A stretch of DNA of 64,000 nt from Bog-532 sp963742875 (GTDB lineage: Bacteria > Actinomycetota > Actinomycetes > Streptosporangiales > Streptosporangiaceae). The notes beneath the pieces are model-generated. The model searched no databases. It was given only the letters and a program-made list of their open reading frames with translations, and was not told where the DNA came from. Below, piece after piece: positions 41,436 through 49,793 of this stretch (position 1 is the first letter of the stretch; every line of letters starts with the position of its first letter). The stretch spans positions 682,001 through 746,000 of the forward strand of contig CAVUNO010000026.1 in the NCBI GenBank assembly GCA_963742875.1, in the 5' to 3' direction. Made by a program: the position numbers and the translations under genes.

Positions 41436-42712
41436 GTGACCACGGCGTCCTGCCCGGCCTCTGGCCGATCCAGGGGGACGGAGTGCTGGCCCGGCAACGA
41501 GATCTGGTGCTGCTGATGCATCCCGTCGGGGGGCCCCTTGCGGACAGGCTGCTGGGCCTGCTCGCTGACGCGGCCCGCGCCGGCGACGGTGGCCGCCGTT
41601 TCGCTGACCTGGTCTCGGCGGTGTTTGATTCTGACGCGGCCGATGCGAATGCGGCACCTAACGGACCTGGTCCTGCCGCCGTCGCATTCGGGCCAGATGG
41701 TGCAGGGACGGCCATCGCCCTCTACGGCACCGCATGGGCGGAAGTCACTACCGCCTATGGAGTGCAGCGGCTGACGGCCGGGGAGCCTTACGGCCGGCTG
41801 CGGTGCGTCCTGCCGTCCAAAGTGATCACCATCCGGGCGGGCGCACACCTGGGTGACGCCGATGCCGGTACCGACCCCTACCTGCGCCTAGCTGACGGTA
41901 TCGTCCGGGCGGTCGCTCTGGTCTACTCTCCCGAGGACGCAGTCGGAGCAAAGGCGGCCGAACGGGACGAGCCGGCAGCTCCCGACAGCGCCGCGGCGGA
42001 TGCGGGTCAGGACGAGCAGGCAGCTCCCGGCCATGCGGCCGCGGCGGAAACGGCCATTCTGCCAGTGCCGGCAGCTGCCGGCACTGGCAGACGCCCCTCG
42101 TACACTCCGTTGGCGAGCGACTTCATCTCGGTACCGCTCGGCGCGGGCCAGGCAGACGACGTGCCTCGGCGTGAGCCGCTGCCGCCCGGCCCACAACCGC
42201 CGGACGAGAAGCACCTAGGCATCGCGGAAACGGAGCATCCGCGCGTAACCGGCGTGTACTGCAAGAACGGGCACTTCGACGACCCAGAGGCGCGCTACTG
42301 CGCCGTGTGCGGTATCGGGATGGCGCAGCTGACCAAGGAGCGGCGGAAAGGCGAGCGCCCGCCGCTCGGTGTGCTCATCCTCAACGACGGCTCTGTGTTC
42401 GAGCTTGACACCGACTATGTGATAGGCCGGGAGCCGTCCCTTCACACCTCGGTGGCCAACGGCAGCGCCAGGCCGCTGCGGCTCGCCGACAGCCAAGGAA
42501 TGGTGTCCCGGGTTCACCTCCACGTGGAGCTGGACGGCTGGCAGGTCTATGTTTCCGACCTCAATTCGGCGAATGGCACGCAGATCCTCCTGCCCGGCGA
42601 AACAGACGCCACGCTCCTGGCCCCCGGAGTCCGGACACCCATCCTCGCGGGCACCGAGGTTCGCCTGGGACGCGATCACGGGTTCCGATACGACTCACAT
42701 CGTCACCGATGA
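41432..42712 (+). CDS. Zinc-ribbon/FHA-domain protein
   Basis: 426 residues. The N-terminal half (1-170) is an unfamiliar domain with VLARQRDLVLLM and a conserved-looking GTAWAEVTT segment. A low-complexity Ala/Asp/Glu/Pro linker (about 170-270) follows. A zinc ribbon CKNGH...YCAVCG starts near 276. The C-terminal FHA domain (about 310-420) has YVIGREPS (phosphothreonine-binding Arg), SRVHLHVEL and LNSANGT, all the core FHA residues. FHA domains bind phospho-Thr, so the kinase encoded two genes downstream is the obvious modifier of its partner or of itself. GTG at 41432. The linker DNA contains a 34-bp perfect palindrome. Confidence 0.85.
   Translation: MSDHGVLPGLWPIQGDGVLARQRDLVLLMHPVGGPLADRLLGLLADAARAGDGGRRFADLVSAVFDSDAADANAAPNGPGPAAVAFGPDGAGTAIALYGTAWAEVTTAYGVQRLTAGEPYGRLRCVLPSKVITIRAGAHLGDADAGTDPYLRLADGIVRAVALVYSPEDAVGAKAAERDEPAAPDSAAADAGQDEQAAPGHAAAAETAILPVPAAAGTGRRPSYTPLASDFISVPLGAGQADDVPRREPLPPGPQPPDEKHLGIAETEHPRVTGVYCKNGHFDDPEARYCAVCGIGMAQLTKERRKGERPPLGVLILNDGSVFELDTDYVIGREPSLHTSVANGSARPLRLADSQGMVSRVHLHVELDGWQVYVSDLNSANGTQILLPGETDATLLAPGVRTPILAGTEVRLGRDHGFRYDSHRHR
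42058..42091. repeat. Perfect 34-bp palindrome inside the FHA gene
   Basis: The 17-base arm TCTGCCAGTGCCGGCAG is followed immediately by its exact reverse complement, with no spacer. It encodes the linker peptide around PVPAAAGTG. It could form a cruciform or, in RNA, a strong stem, but there is no T-run after it. Confidence 0.9.
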
Positions 42713-42737
42713 ATCACGCGGCCGTAGGGGGGGCCAG

Positions 42738-44732
42738 GTGAGCCTTAACGATGTCCAGCTGCTGCTGGCGGACGTGGCGATCGTCATCATCCTCGCCAGG
42801 CTGCTGGGTGCTGCCGCAAAGCGCGTCGGGCAGCCGCCGGTGCTGGGCGAGATCCTTGTCGGGATCTTGCTGGGTCCTACGTTCTTTCACGGCACCATCA
42901 CCAAGGCGCTGTTCCCGCCGGCCCTGATCTCCCCGCTGACCGCGCTGGCCGACATCGGCCTGGTCCTGTTCATGTTCGTCGTCGGCTACGAGGTGGACCT
43001 GCGCCTTATCCGGGGCCGCGAGCACGCCGCCCTCAGCGTGTCCATCGGCTCGGTCGCCCTGCCCCTGGTGCTCGGCTCGGGCCTGGGCGTGTGGCTGGCC
43101 CATCGCAACCACGTGCAGCACGTTTCCACCTTCGCGCTGTTCATCGGCACCGCGATGGCGGCCACCGCGTTCCCCGTCCTGGCGCGCATCCTCACCGACC
43201 GTGGCCTGCACCGCACCCGCATCGGCGGGCTCGCGCTGGCCAGCGCCGCAATAGCGGACGTGCTCGCCTGGGCGCTGCTGGCCGTGGTGGTCGCGCTGGC
43301 CGGGAGCAGCCCGCAGTGGCGGATAGTGCTCGCCATCCCCTACGCGGCCGCCATGTTCTTGATCGTCCGGCCGTTGCTGCGGCGGCTTGCCGGTGCCTAC
43401 CGGCAGGCGGGGCGGCTCACCCCGAACATCCTGGCCACCGTGCTGGCCGGGCTGCTGCTGTCCTCCTGCGCCACCAACTGGATGGGCCTGCACTTTATCT
43501 TCGGCGCGTTCCTGTTCGGCATCGTCATGCCCCGGGAGGCCGTCCTGGGGCTGCGCGAGGACATCCTCGCGCGCCTTGAGCAGATCAGCGTCCTGGTGCT
43601 GCTCCCGCTGTATTTTGTGGTGTCCGGGCTGAGCATCAACCTGTCCACCATCGGGCACTCGGGGCTGGAGGAACTCGGCGCGATCCTGGTGGTCGCCATC
43701 GCCGGGAAGCTGGCCGGCGCCTACGGTGGCGCCCAGCTCGCCGGAATCCACGGCCGCAACGCCGGCGTGATGGCCACGCTGATGAACACCCGGGGCCTGA
43801 CCGAGCTGGTCATCCTCGGTGTCGGACTCCAGCTGCACATCCTGAACAACTCGCTGTACTCCCTGATGGTCGTCATGGCCCTGGTCACCACCGCGATGAG
43901 CGGGCCGCTGCTGAAGCTCATCTACCCCGACCGGGTAATGGAGCATGACATCGCCGCTGCGGACAGGAGGCAGTTTGCCGACGGTCCGTCACACCGGATC
44001 CTCGTCGTCGTCGATCAGCCGGAGACCGCAGGACCGCTCCTGGACATCGGGGCTGACCTGGCCGCGACGCGACCCGGCAGTGAACTGGCGCTGGTCCACC
44101 TCACGTCGCTCCGTCCCGAGAGCCGGTCAGGGGTTGGAACGGGTTTTGGCGCCGAACTGGCGCAGATGACCGTCGTCATGGGCCAGCTGCACGACCTTGC
44201 CGAGCGAGCATCGGCACGCGGTGCCCCAGCCCTCGTGTTCTCCCGCTTCAGCGACGATGTACCCGGCGAGCTGCCGGGATACGTGGCCGCCGCCGAGCCC
44301 GACACCGTCGTTTTCGGCTCCGGCGACGTCGCGGACGAGGCTCTCCGGGCCGACGAAACGACCCGTCTAGTTACCGCACGCACGTCCTGGCCGCAGCAGC
44401 CGAGCGCGGTGGCCGTCTACTCCGGGCACGGCCCGCACGCTGTGGCGGCCCTGGACGTCAGCGCCCGGCTCGCGCGGGCCAGTCAGCTGGAGCTCGTGCT
44501 GGTCGGAGCCGACGGCCGTCGTGTCCGGGCTGCCGTGGCAGAGCTGAGCCGCAAAGGCATTTCGGCCAGCAGCGGTCTGCCGCCAGAGGGCTCTTTGCGT
44601 ATCGCCGGCGAGGACGATGCCGCTGTTCTCGCCGCGGGAGTGCACCTGACCGTGCGGGAAGCCAGTAGCGGGGATCTCGATGAGGAAGCTGGCACCCCGG
44701 TTTCCGTTCTGGAACCAGGAAGGCAGCGATGA
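42738..44732 (+). CDS. Kef-type (CPA2) cation/H+ antiporter with Usp-like C-terminal region
   Basis: 664 residues. Residues 1 to about 405 form some 12 membrane helices with the CPA2 motifs QPPVLGEILVGILLGP, TAMAATAFPVLARIL and NTRGLTELVILGVG. Residues about 415-660 are cytoplasmic and read as two alpha/beta (Usp-like) halves beginning HRILVVVDQPE and SAVAVYSGHGPHAV. Such exchangers swap K+ or Na+ for H+ and are gated by their cytoplasmic domains. Start GTG at 42738 after a G-run. The end overlaps the kinase ATG by four bases, suggesting the kinase regulates the antiporter (inference). Confidence 0.9.
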   Translation: MSLNDVQLLLADVAIVIILARLLGAAAKRVGQPPVLGEILVGILLGPTFFHGTITKALFPPALISPLTALADIGLVLFMFVVGYEVDLRLIRGREHAALSVSIGSVALPLVLGSGLGVWLAHRNHVQHVSTFALFIGTAMAATAFPVLARILTDRGLHRTRIGGLALASAAIADVLAWALLAVVVALAGSSPQWRIVLAIPYAAAMFLIVRPLLRRLAGAYRQAGRLTPNILATVLAGLLLSSCATNWMGLHFIFGAFLFGIVMPREAVLGLREDILARLEQISVLVLLPLYFVVSGLSINLSTIGHSGLEELGAILVVAIAGKLAGAYGGAQLAGIHGRNAGVMATLMNTRGLTELVILGVGLQLHILNNSLYSLMVVMALVTTAMSGPLLKLIYPDRVMEHDIAAADRRQFADGPSHRILVVVDQPETAGPLLDIGADLAATRPGSELALVHLTSLRPESRSGVGTGFGAELAQMTVVMGQLHDLAERASARGAPALVFSRFSDDVPGELPGYVAAAEPDTVVFGSGDVADEALRADETTRLVTARTSWPQQPSAVAVYSGHGPHAVAALDVSARLARASQLELVLVGADGRRVRAAVAELSRKGISASSGLPPEGSLRIAGEDDAAVLAAGVHLTVREASSGDLDEEAGTPVSVLEPGRQR

Positions 44733-45568
44733 TCATGACTGATGAACGCGACGGCATCGCCGACTATAGGTTCATCCGGCGGCTTGGATCCGGCGGCCAC
44801 GGAGTGTTCTACCTCGCGCGCCGCCCGGAACGGCTGCCGGTGGCTGCCGAGTTCGTGGCCGTGAAGGTGCTGTCGGGCGGCAGCAGCCAGGATGTCTTCC
44901 GGTGGGCGGCTCGCGAGCTTGCGGCATTCGCCGCGGTCAGCTCGCCCTACCTGGTCAGTCTGTATGACGCCGGCCAGCATCGCGAGGAGCTTTACTACTC
45001 GATGGAGTATCTGCCTGCCGGCTCGCTGGCCATGCCCACTCAGGCACCTGACCGCGGCACGGCCCTGACCGCGATGGTGCACGCGGCCCGGGCGGCCCAC
45101 GCACTGCACGAAGCCGGAATTGCCCACCGCGACATCAAGCCCGGGAATGTCCTGCTGCATACGGGCGGAGCCAAACTGGCTGACCTGGGGCTCAGCCATA
45201 TGCTCACACCAGGTATCAGCATCACCAGGATGGGACCAGCGCGCGATATCGGATACGTCGATCCATGTGTCCTCCGCGGCGATCACCCGTCGCGGGCCAG
45301 CGACGTGTTCTCACTGGGTGCGACCTTGCATTATGCCCTGACCGGTGAAGGACTTTACGGGCCGCTCCCCGCGGACGACCCGATCATGGCCATGCGCCGT
45401 GTCGCGTCCCGCCCACCGGTAATTGCCGCCGGACTCGACCCCGGTGACCGAGAGATCATCGCCTGGGCCATCGCCGCCGATCCGGCCGAGCGGCCAGCGA
45501 CCGCCCTGGAACTCGCCGAGCGGATCGAGGATCTGGCCGCAGCTCCCGCCCCCGGTCAGCGCGGATAG
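44729..45568 (+). CDS. Soluble Ser/Thr protein kinase (kinase domain only)
   Basis: 279 residues, almost entirely a Hanks kinase fold: glycine loop GSGGHG (20-25), Lys46 in FVAVKV, Glu63, HRDIKPGN with Asp135, and DLG (Asp152) in place of the usual DFG. Then SDVFSLGATLHYALTG and the terminal Arg in ADPAERPATALEL. There is no membrane helix or sensor domain, unlike PknB-type kinases. The ATG at 44729 overlaps the antiporter stop (ATGA). With the FHA protein and the adjacent phosphatase gene it would complete a writer/reader/eraser set (inference). Confidence 0.92.
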   Translation: MIMTDERDGIADYRFIRRLGSGGHGVFYLARRPERLPVAAEFVAVKVLSGGSSQDVFRWAARELAAFAAVSSPYLVSLYDAGQHREELYYSMEYLPAGSLAMPTQAPDRGTALTAMVHAARAAHALHEAGIAHRDIKPGNVLLHTGGAKLADLGLSHMLTPGISITRMGPARDIGYVDPCVLRGDHPSRASDVFSLGATLHYALTGEGLYGPLPADDPIMAMRRVASRPPVIAAGLDPGDREIIAWAIAADPAERPATALELAERIEDLAAAPAPGQRG

Positions 45569-45715
45569 GGGAGGCCGAGCCGTTCCCTGATGCCCTCCTG
45601 ACCGAAGCCCGGCCACGACCATGATGAGCATCGCAATCACCTCGGGGCTCGGGTTGCCTGGCAGGCTCGGCTGGCGTACGAGCGACGCGGTCGTGGCCAA
45701 GTATCCCAGGACTGC

Positions 45716-45729
45716 GGGACTAACGTCCC
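45716..45729. promoter_or_regulatory. DosR/DevR-like box
   Basis: GGGACTAACGTCCC matches the core of the mycobacterial DosR consensus GGGACTWWAGTCCC at 13 of 14 positions. It lies 95 bases before the phosphatase start codon. Outer TT/AA bases of the consensus are only partly kept. Binding is a hypothesis from the consensus. Confidence 0.4.
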
Positions 45730-45823
45730 TACTTGGGATGCCCCAAATCTCAGAATCGTTTGAACGGTCAGGTAACCGTTCTGGCTGCGCTGGAGATCCG
45801 CTGAGTACTGACGTATCCGTATC

Positions 45824-47061
45824 ATGAGTCCCGCAACAGGTCACCTGCTGACGGCTCTGGCCGCGCTCGGCCGGATGGCCGCCGCGAACGAGATCGCCAT
45901 GGTGATCTCAACGCCGGACGGCGTGCGGGACGCCAACGATGCGTTCTTGCGCCTTACCGGAAACACCCGGGCGGACCTGGAGGCCGGGCGGGTCCACTGG
46001 AGGGTGCTCACCGCACCCGAGTGGACGAGCCTGGACGACAGCGCCGTAGCGGAGCTGAGGGAGACCGGCAGCTACGGACCGCACCTGAAGGAATACCGCC
46101 GCCGCGACGGAACGCGCCTGACAGTCGAGGTCACCGGCGTCCTCGTCAGTCACGAGCCGCTCAGCTGGGTGACCTTCGTCCGGGATCCTGCGGCGCAGCC
46201 GCCGGGTGAGACGCTGGCCGTCAGTGCCGAGCGCCTGGCCGCGCTGGCCGCCGAGCTGGCCCGGGACGCGGCCGTCACCGACGTGGCCCGGACTCTCACC
46301 CGGCACGTCCGCCAGGCGATGGGCGCGCTGGGCGCGACCATCATGCAGGTGGACCTGACGGGCCAGTCGATGCATCCGGTGCTGGTTGAGGAGATACCGG
46401 GGCCGATCGCGCGCTGTACCGCCCGGCCGAGGAGGATCACGACGTCGGCGGCGACTGGTGTGATGTGTTCGAGCTGCCGGGCGGCAGGATCGGGTGCGCG
46501 GTTGGCGATGTGGTCGGCCACGACCTGGCCGCGGCGGCCGCGATGGGGCGCCTGCAGCTGCTGCTGCGCTATACCGCTCTCAGCGGCGCGGGGCCCGCGA
46601 GTGTCCTGAACGCCCTGGACCAGGCGTGCCCGGATCTAACCGGGACGGACTTGGCCACGGTCGCCTGCGCGGAGTACGATCCGACCGGGCCGGACGGGCC
46701 GACCCTGACGTACGCATGTGCCGGGCACCCGCCGCCGGTGCTGGCCGGCGGTAGCATCGTCCGGTTCCTGGACGGCGGCCGGTCACGGGCGCTGGGGTTC
46801 CGTGGTCCCCGGACGCAGGCTCGGATCACGGTGCCGCTCCCGTCCCGGCTCATTCTGTATACGGACGGGCTGATCGAGCGGCGGAGAGAGCCGATCGACA
46901 CTGGCTTCGAGCAGCTCGCCCGGGCTGTCGGTGAACTCCCGGCCGGTGATCCCCGTGCCTCGTGTGACCGTCTGCTGAGCGTAATGACCGGCGGGGAGCC
47001 CCTTGCCGACGACGTCGCTGTCGCCTGCATCGACCTGACCGGGCCCGGTGAGGCGAACTAG
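45824..47061 (+). pseudogene. PAS / GAF-like / SpoIIE-type PP2C phosphatase, internally deleted and frameshifted
   Basis: The first frame gives a PAS domain (about 10-120: GVRDANDAFLRLTGNTRADL, YRRRDGTRLTVEVTG) and the beginning of a GAF-like domain (VARTLTRHVRQAMGALGATI). Near 46400 the frame changes and the reading resumes inside a PP2C phosphatase: ALYRPAEEDHDVGGDWCDVF (metal-binding Asp), CAVGDVVGHDLAAAAAMGRL, YACAGHPPPVL, ILYTDGLIERR and the terminal DDVAVACI. Most of the GAF domain and the linker are missing, so more than a single-base error is involved. Intact relatives are phosphatases that reverse Ser/Thr phosphorylation. It follows the kinase gene by 255 bases. Confidence 0.8.
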
Positions 47062-48307
47062 CATCCTCCGGCACCGGTGCGGTCACCGGCATGGGAGCGA
47101 CGCGTTCGAGGACGATAATGCCGCCGGCCAGCAGGACCGCCAGGACGGTCAGGGACGGGCCGAGGACGTTCAGCCCGGCGAGGCCGATCAGCAGCCCGAT
47201 GAGCGCCGAAAGGCCAGATCCGCCGGCCGCCGCCGCGCCGACCTGCCAGGCGATGACGTGCTGGGCGCGGCTCCGGCCGATCCGGCCCGGGGTCAGCGCG
47301 ATCAGGGCCGGGAACACCCCGGCCAGCGCGCCTCCGAGCACCGAGAAAGCGGCCAATGTTGCGGGCGTACCCGGCTGCCACCAGATCACCGCCGTGGCCA
47401 CGACGGCACCCCCGCTCCCCCACCAGACGACCGTGGACGGCGGCAGCGGCCGGGGCAGCAGCGCCAGCACGATCCGGGCGCCGGTCAGGGCGCCCCAGAA
47501 ACCGAACGTGGCGATCCCGGCGGCCGAGGCGGACAGGCCCAGATGCCCGCGGCAGAAACTCGCCTCCCACTGGCCGGCTCCCACCTCGACGCCCGTGTAG
47601 ATGAAGAAGATCGCCATCCCGGCCGTGACCACGAACGACGACCGGCGCCGGGACCACCCGTCGCTCCGGTGCGGGGGTACCGCGGCCGGGTCCGGGCCGC
47701 CCGCGGCCACGGACGGGCCCGGACCCGGCGCGGGCCGCGCCCGCTCGTGCCGCCGCTGCACCAGCCACGAGACCGCGATCACCAGGTCCAGGAGGACCAG
47801 GGCAAGGTAGGCGGGGCGCCAGGACGACAGCACGATGGCCGCGGTGACGAGCAGCGGCCCGATCGTCGTCCCCACCCCGTACGCGGCGTGCAGGAGGTTC
47901 AGCAGCCGAGGCCGCCCGGACAGGCCGATGGCGGTATTCAGTCCCCCATCCATCATCCCGGCGGCCGCACCGAGCAGGATCGAGACTCCGAACACCAGCC
48001 ACATGCCCGGTGCCAGCGCGAACCCTGTCGCACCCAGCGCGGCGCAGGCGCCGGACAAGGCGAGCAGCACGGGCACGCCGAACCGGCGGATCAGGGCGCC
48101 GACAAAGGCGCTGACTGCGACCGAGCCGACCGTGATGACCAGGAGGATCAGCCCCAGGTCGGCGATCGGCGCCCCGAAGCTCTGGCGCATGGACGGCCAG
48201 GCGGTGCCGAGCATCCCATCGGGCAGGCCCAGCACGACGAAGCTGCCCAGGCTCAGCACGTCCAGGCTGCGTCCGGTCCTCATCGCCACAGCGACACCCG
48301 ACGCCAC
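46850..48307 (-). CDS. MFS transporter with an anomalous Arg-rich tail
   Basis: 485 residues with 12 hydrophobic segments. The family features are GLPDGMLGTAWPSMRQSFGA, the small-residue-rich ILLGAAAGMMDGGLNTAIG, and a central loop rich in Pro/Arg. It resembles sugar/drug MFS permeases of the FucP/YbjJ-like type. The last 68 or so residues are highly basic and are antisense to the 3' end of the phosphatase gene (212-bp tail-to-tail overlap). This suggests the original stop was lost by deletion or frameshift. GTG start at 48307 or ATG at 48283. Confidence 0.82.
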   Translation of the reverse strand: MASGVAVAMRTGRSLDVLSLGSFVVLGLPDGMLGTAWPSMRQSFGAPIADLGLILLVITVGSVAVSAFVGALIRRFGVPVLLALSGACAALGATGFALAPGMWLVFGVSILLGAAAGMMDGGLNTAIGLSGRPRLLNLLHAAYGVGTTIGPLLVTAAIVLSSWRPAYLALVLLDLVIAVSWLVQRRHERARPAPGPGPSVAAGGPDPAAVPPHRSDGWSRRRSSFVVTAGMAIFFIYTGVEVGAGQWEASFCRGHLGLSASAAGIATFGFWGALTGARIVLALLPRPLPPSTVVWWGSGGAVVATAVIWWQPGTPATLAAFSVLGGALAGVFPALIALTPGRIGRSRAQHVIAWQVGAAAAGGSGLSALIGLLIGLAGLNVLGPSLTVLAVLLAGGIIVLERVAPMPVTAPVPEDASSPHRARSGRCRRQRRRRQGAPRRSLRSADGHTRHGDHRPGVHRQPGRAARSQCRSALSAARSARPYTE

Positions 48308-48505
48308 CTGCCTCCGCGCGGGATCCTCGGTTGAGGTGAGAGGCCAGGCTACGGGCTGAGCGGCGAGACCAAGTACGCGGGCGGCTAACGAGGGAGGCTT
48401 CCAGGGACCAACGGCCCGACTGGCGCGGCCGTACCGGCGGCCGACCAGTATGTGTTTTATCGAAGGACGGAGGCGGGTTTCGGCTCCATCGATTATGTGT
48501 TTGAA

Positions 48506-48527
48506 TATACGCTAACAGCAGCGTATA
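48506..48527. promoter_or_regulatory. Inverted repeat upstream of the membrane protein gene
   Basis: TATACGCT-AACAGC-AGCGTATA: perfect 8-bp arms around six bases, in an AT-rich patch 36 bases before the ribosome-site/ATG region at 48563. Typical of a dimeric repressor operator overlapping a promoter. Confidence 0.5.
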
Positions 48528-48562
48528 CACTGGGATTGAGCACTACCCCGTCAGGAGACGCC

Positions 48563-49453
48563 ATGGTTGGAGCCGTAACCGCCGGTGCGGGGCACCCGGT
48601 GGTCGCCGCCCTGCTCGGGCTGGCGGCCGCGGGCCTCGCGGGCATGGTGGTCGCCATGGCCTGGAACGTGCACGTGCGCCAGTTCCGGCTGGCCGAGCTG
48701 CTCGCCCGCCGCCAGGCCGCCATGACGGCGGACCCCGACACGACCGCGGGCGCGGGCGCGCCGGATTACGTGGTGAACGGGACGGGCCATCTCGAGGTCG
48801 ACCCGGACGAGGTTGTGGGCCCCGCGGGAGGCGCCGGGCCCGGCGGGGTTGCGGGGCCCGCCGGACCCGGACCGGCGTCACCGGTGGTGATCGACGGGCC
48901 GGACACGGTGCTCATCGGTGAGCAGGCCCGCTACCGCGCGCGGCTCTCGGGCGGCGGCACGGTAGTGTCCTGGGCGGTGGGCGGCGGCTCGGTGTCGCAG
49001 GCTCCCGACCCGGCCCATCCCGACGAACTGCTGCTGACCGCGGACCAGCCGGGCAACCTGACGGTGATCGTACGGGTCCGCAAGGGACTGGCCGAGCGCC
49101 GGGCCACCAAGGTTGTCACCGCGGAGGAGGGCGTGACCGTCCCGGCGCCGCCCTTCACCCTGCAGCTGTTCCTGCAGGGATGGCCACTGGTCGTCGTCGC
49201 GGTCCTGGTCATCGGGTTGGCCGCCGCCCTGGTCACTCTGGGCAGCTTCGCATCGGCCGACTTCATCGCGGTGGCCGTCCCGCTGGTCGCCATGCTCGGC
49301 ATGGCCGCCGTCGTACTTGGTGTGGTCGACCCGCCAGGCCGTTCCGGCCGGGGCCGGACGCCGCACCGCCCGCGCAACGGGGACCCATGGTACGGCCTGC
49401 CGGACCACTCCCACCCCACGGCGCGGGCCGGCGAGACCGTGAACCATAACTGA
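48563..49453 (+). CDS. Membrane protein with Ig-like domain, unknown function
   Basis: 296 residues: one N-terminal helix (about 10-33), a Gly/Pro-rich linker, a beta-sandwich-like segment with VVIDGPDTVLIGEQARYRAR...VVSWAVGGGSV...LTVIVRVRKG (PKD/Ig-like phrasing, about 110-195), then two more helices (about 212-235 and 237-258) and a polar tail. Not recognised as a named family. The ATG at 48563 follows AGGAG, and further-upstream starts lack a ribosome site. A nearby inverted repeat suggests regulated expression. Confidence 0.65.
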   Translation: MVGAVTAGAGHPVVAALLGLAAAGLAGMVVAMAWNVHVRQFRLAELLARRQAAMTADPDTTAGAGAPDYVVNGTGHLEVDPDEVVGPAGGAGPGGVAGPAGPGPASPVVIDGPDTVLIGEQARYRARLSGGGTVVSWAVGGGSVSQAPDPAHPDELLLTADQPGNLTVIVRVRKGLAERRATKVVTAEEGVTVPAPPFTLQLFLQGWPLVVVAVLVIGLAAALVTLGSFASADFIAVAVPLVAMLGMAAVVLGVVDPPGRSGRGRTPHRPRNGDPWYGLPDHSHPTARAGETVNHN

Positions 49454-49793
49454 GCCGCCTGAACCGGCGGTACGGCCCCGGCTGGGACCGGGTTCGGGAG
49501 GTCGCGGCCCGGGCCGCGGGCATGCTCCCAGCCGGGCCCGTCCGGGGCCGTCCGGGGCCGTTCGGCTATCTAGTGGCACGTGCGGTCTGCGTGAGCAGGA
49601 ACGAGCGGGGAGAACTGAGACGTCTTTCAGGCTCGGCATCCGGGCCCGGCCCCCCTCGGCCACCGGGTGGGTGATCGGGTTGAGCCGGGTGGACAGTGAC
49701 CCGCGGCCTCCATCCCTTCTCCACCCCCGTCCGCGCCGTCGAGCGCTGAAGGTCATATCGCTCGCGCCCCGGTGGTCGTTTATCGTCGGATGG
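49454..49793. other. Intergenic region with a small hairpin and 10-bp repeats
   Basis: 340 bases before the sensor kinase. CCGCC-TGAACC-GGCGG just after the preceding stop could be a weak terminator. GGGGCCGTCC-type units repeat near 49538-49562. No gene recognised; the kinase promoter should lie here. Confidence 0.4.

Noticed and set aside
45824..46609. Programmed frameshift in the PAS/PP2C gene
   Set aside because: No slippery sequence was seen at the junction, and a large part of the GAF-like and linker region is missing, so a deletion is the better explanation.
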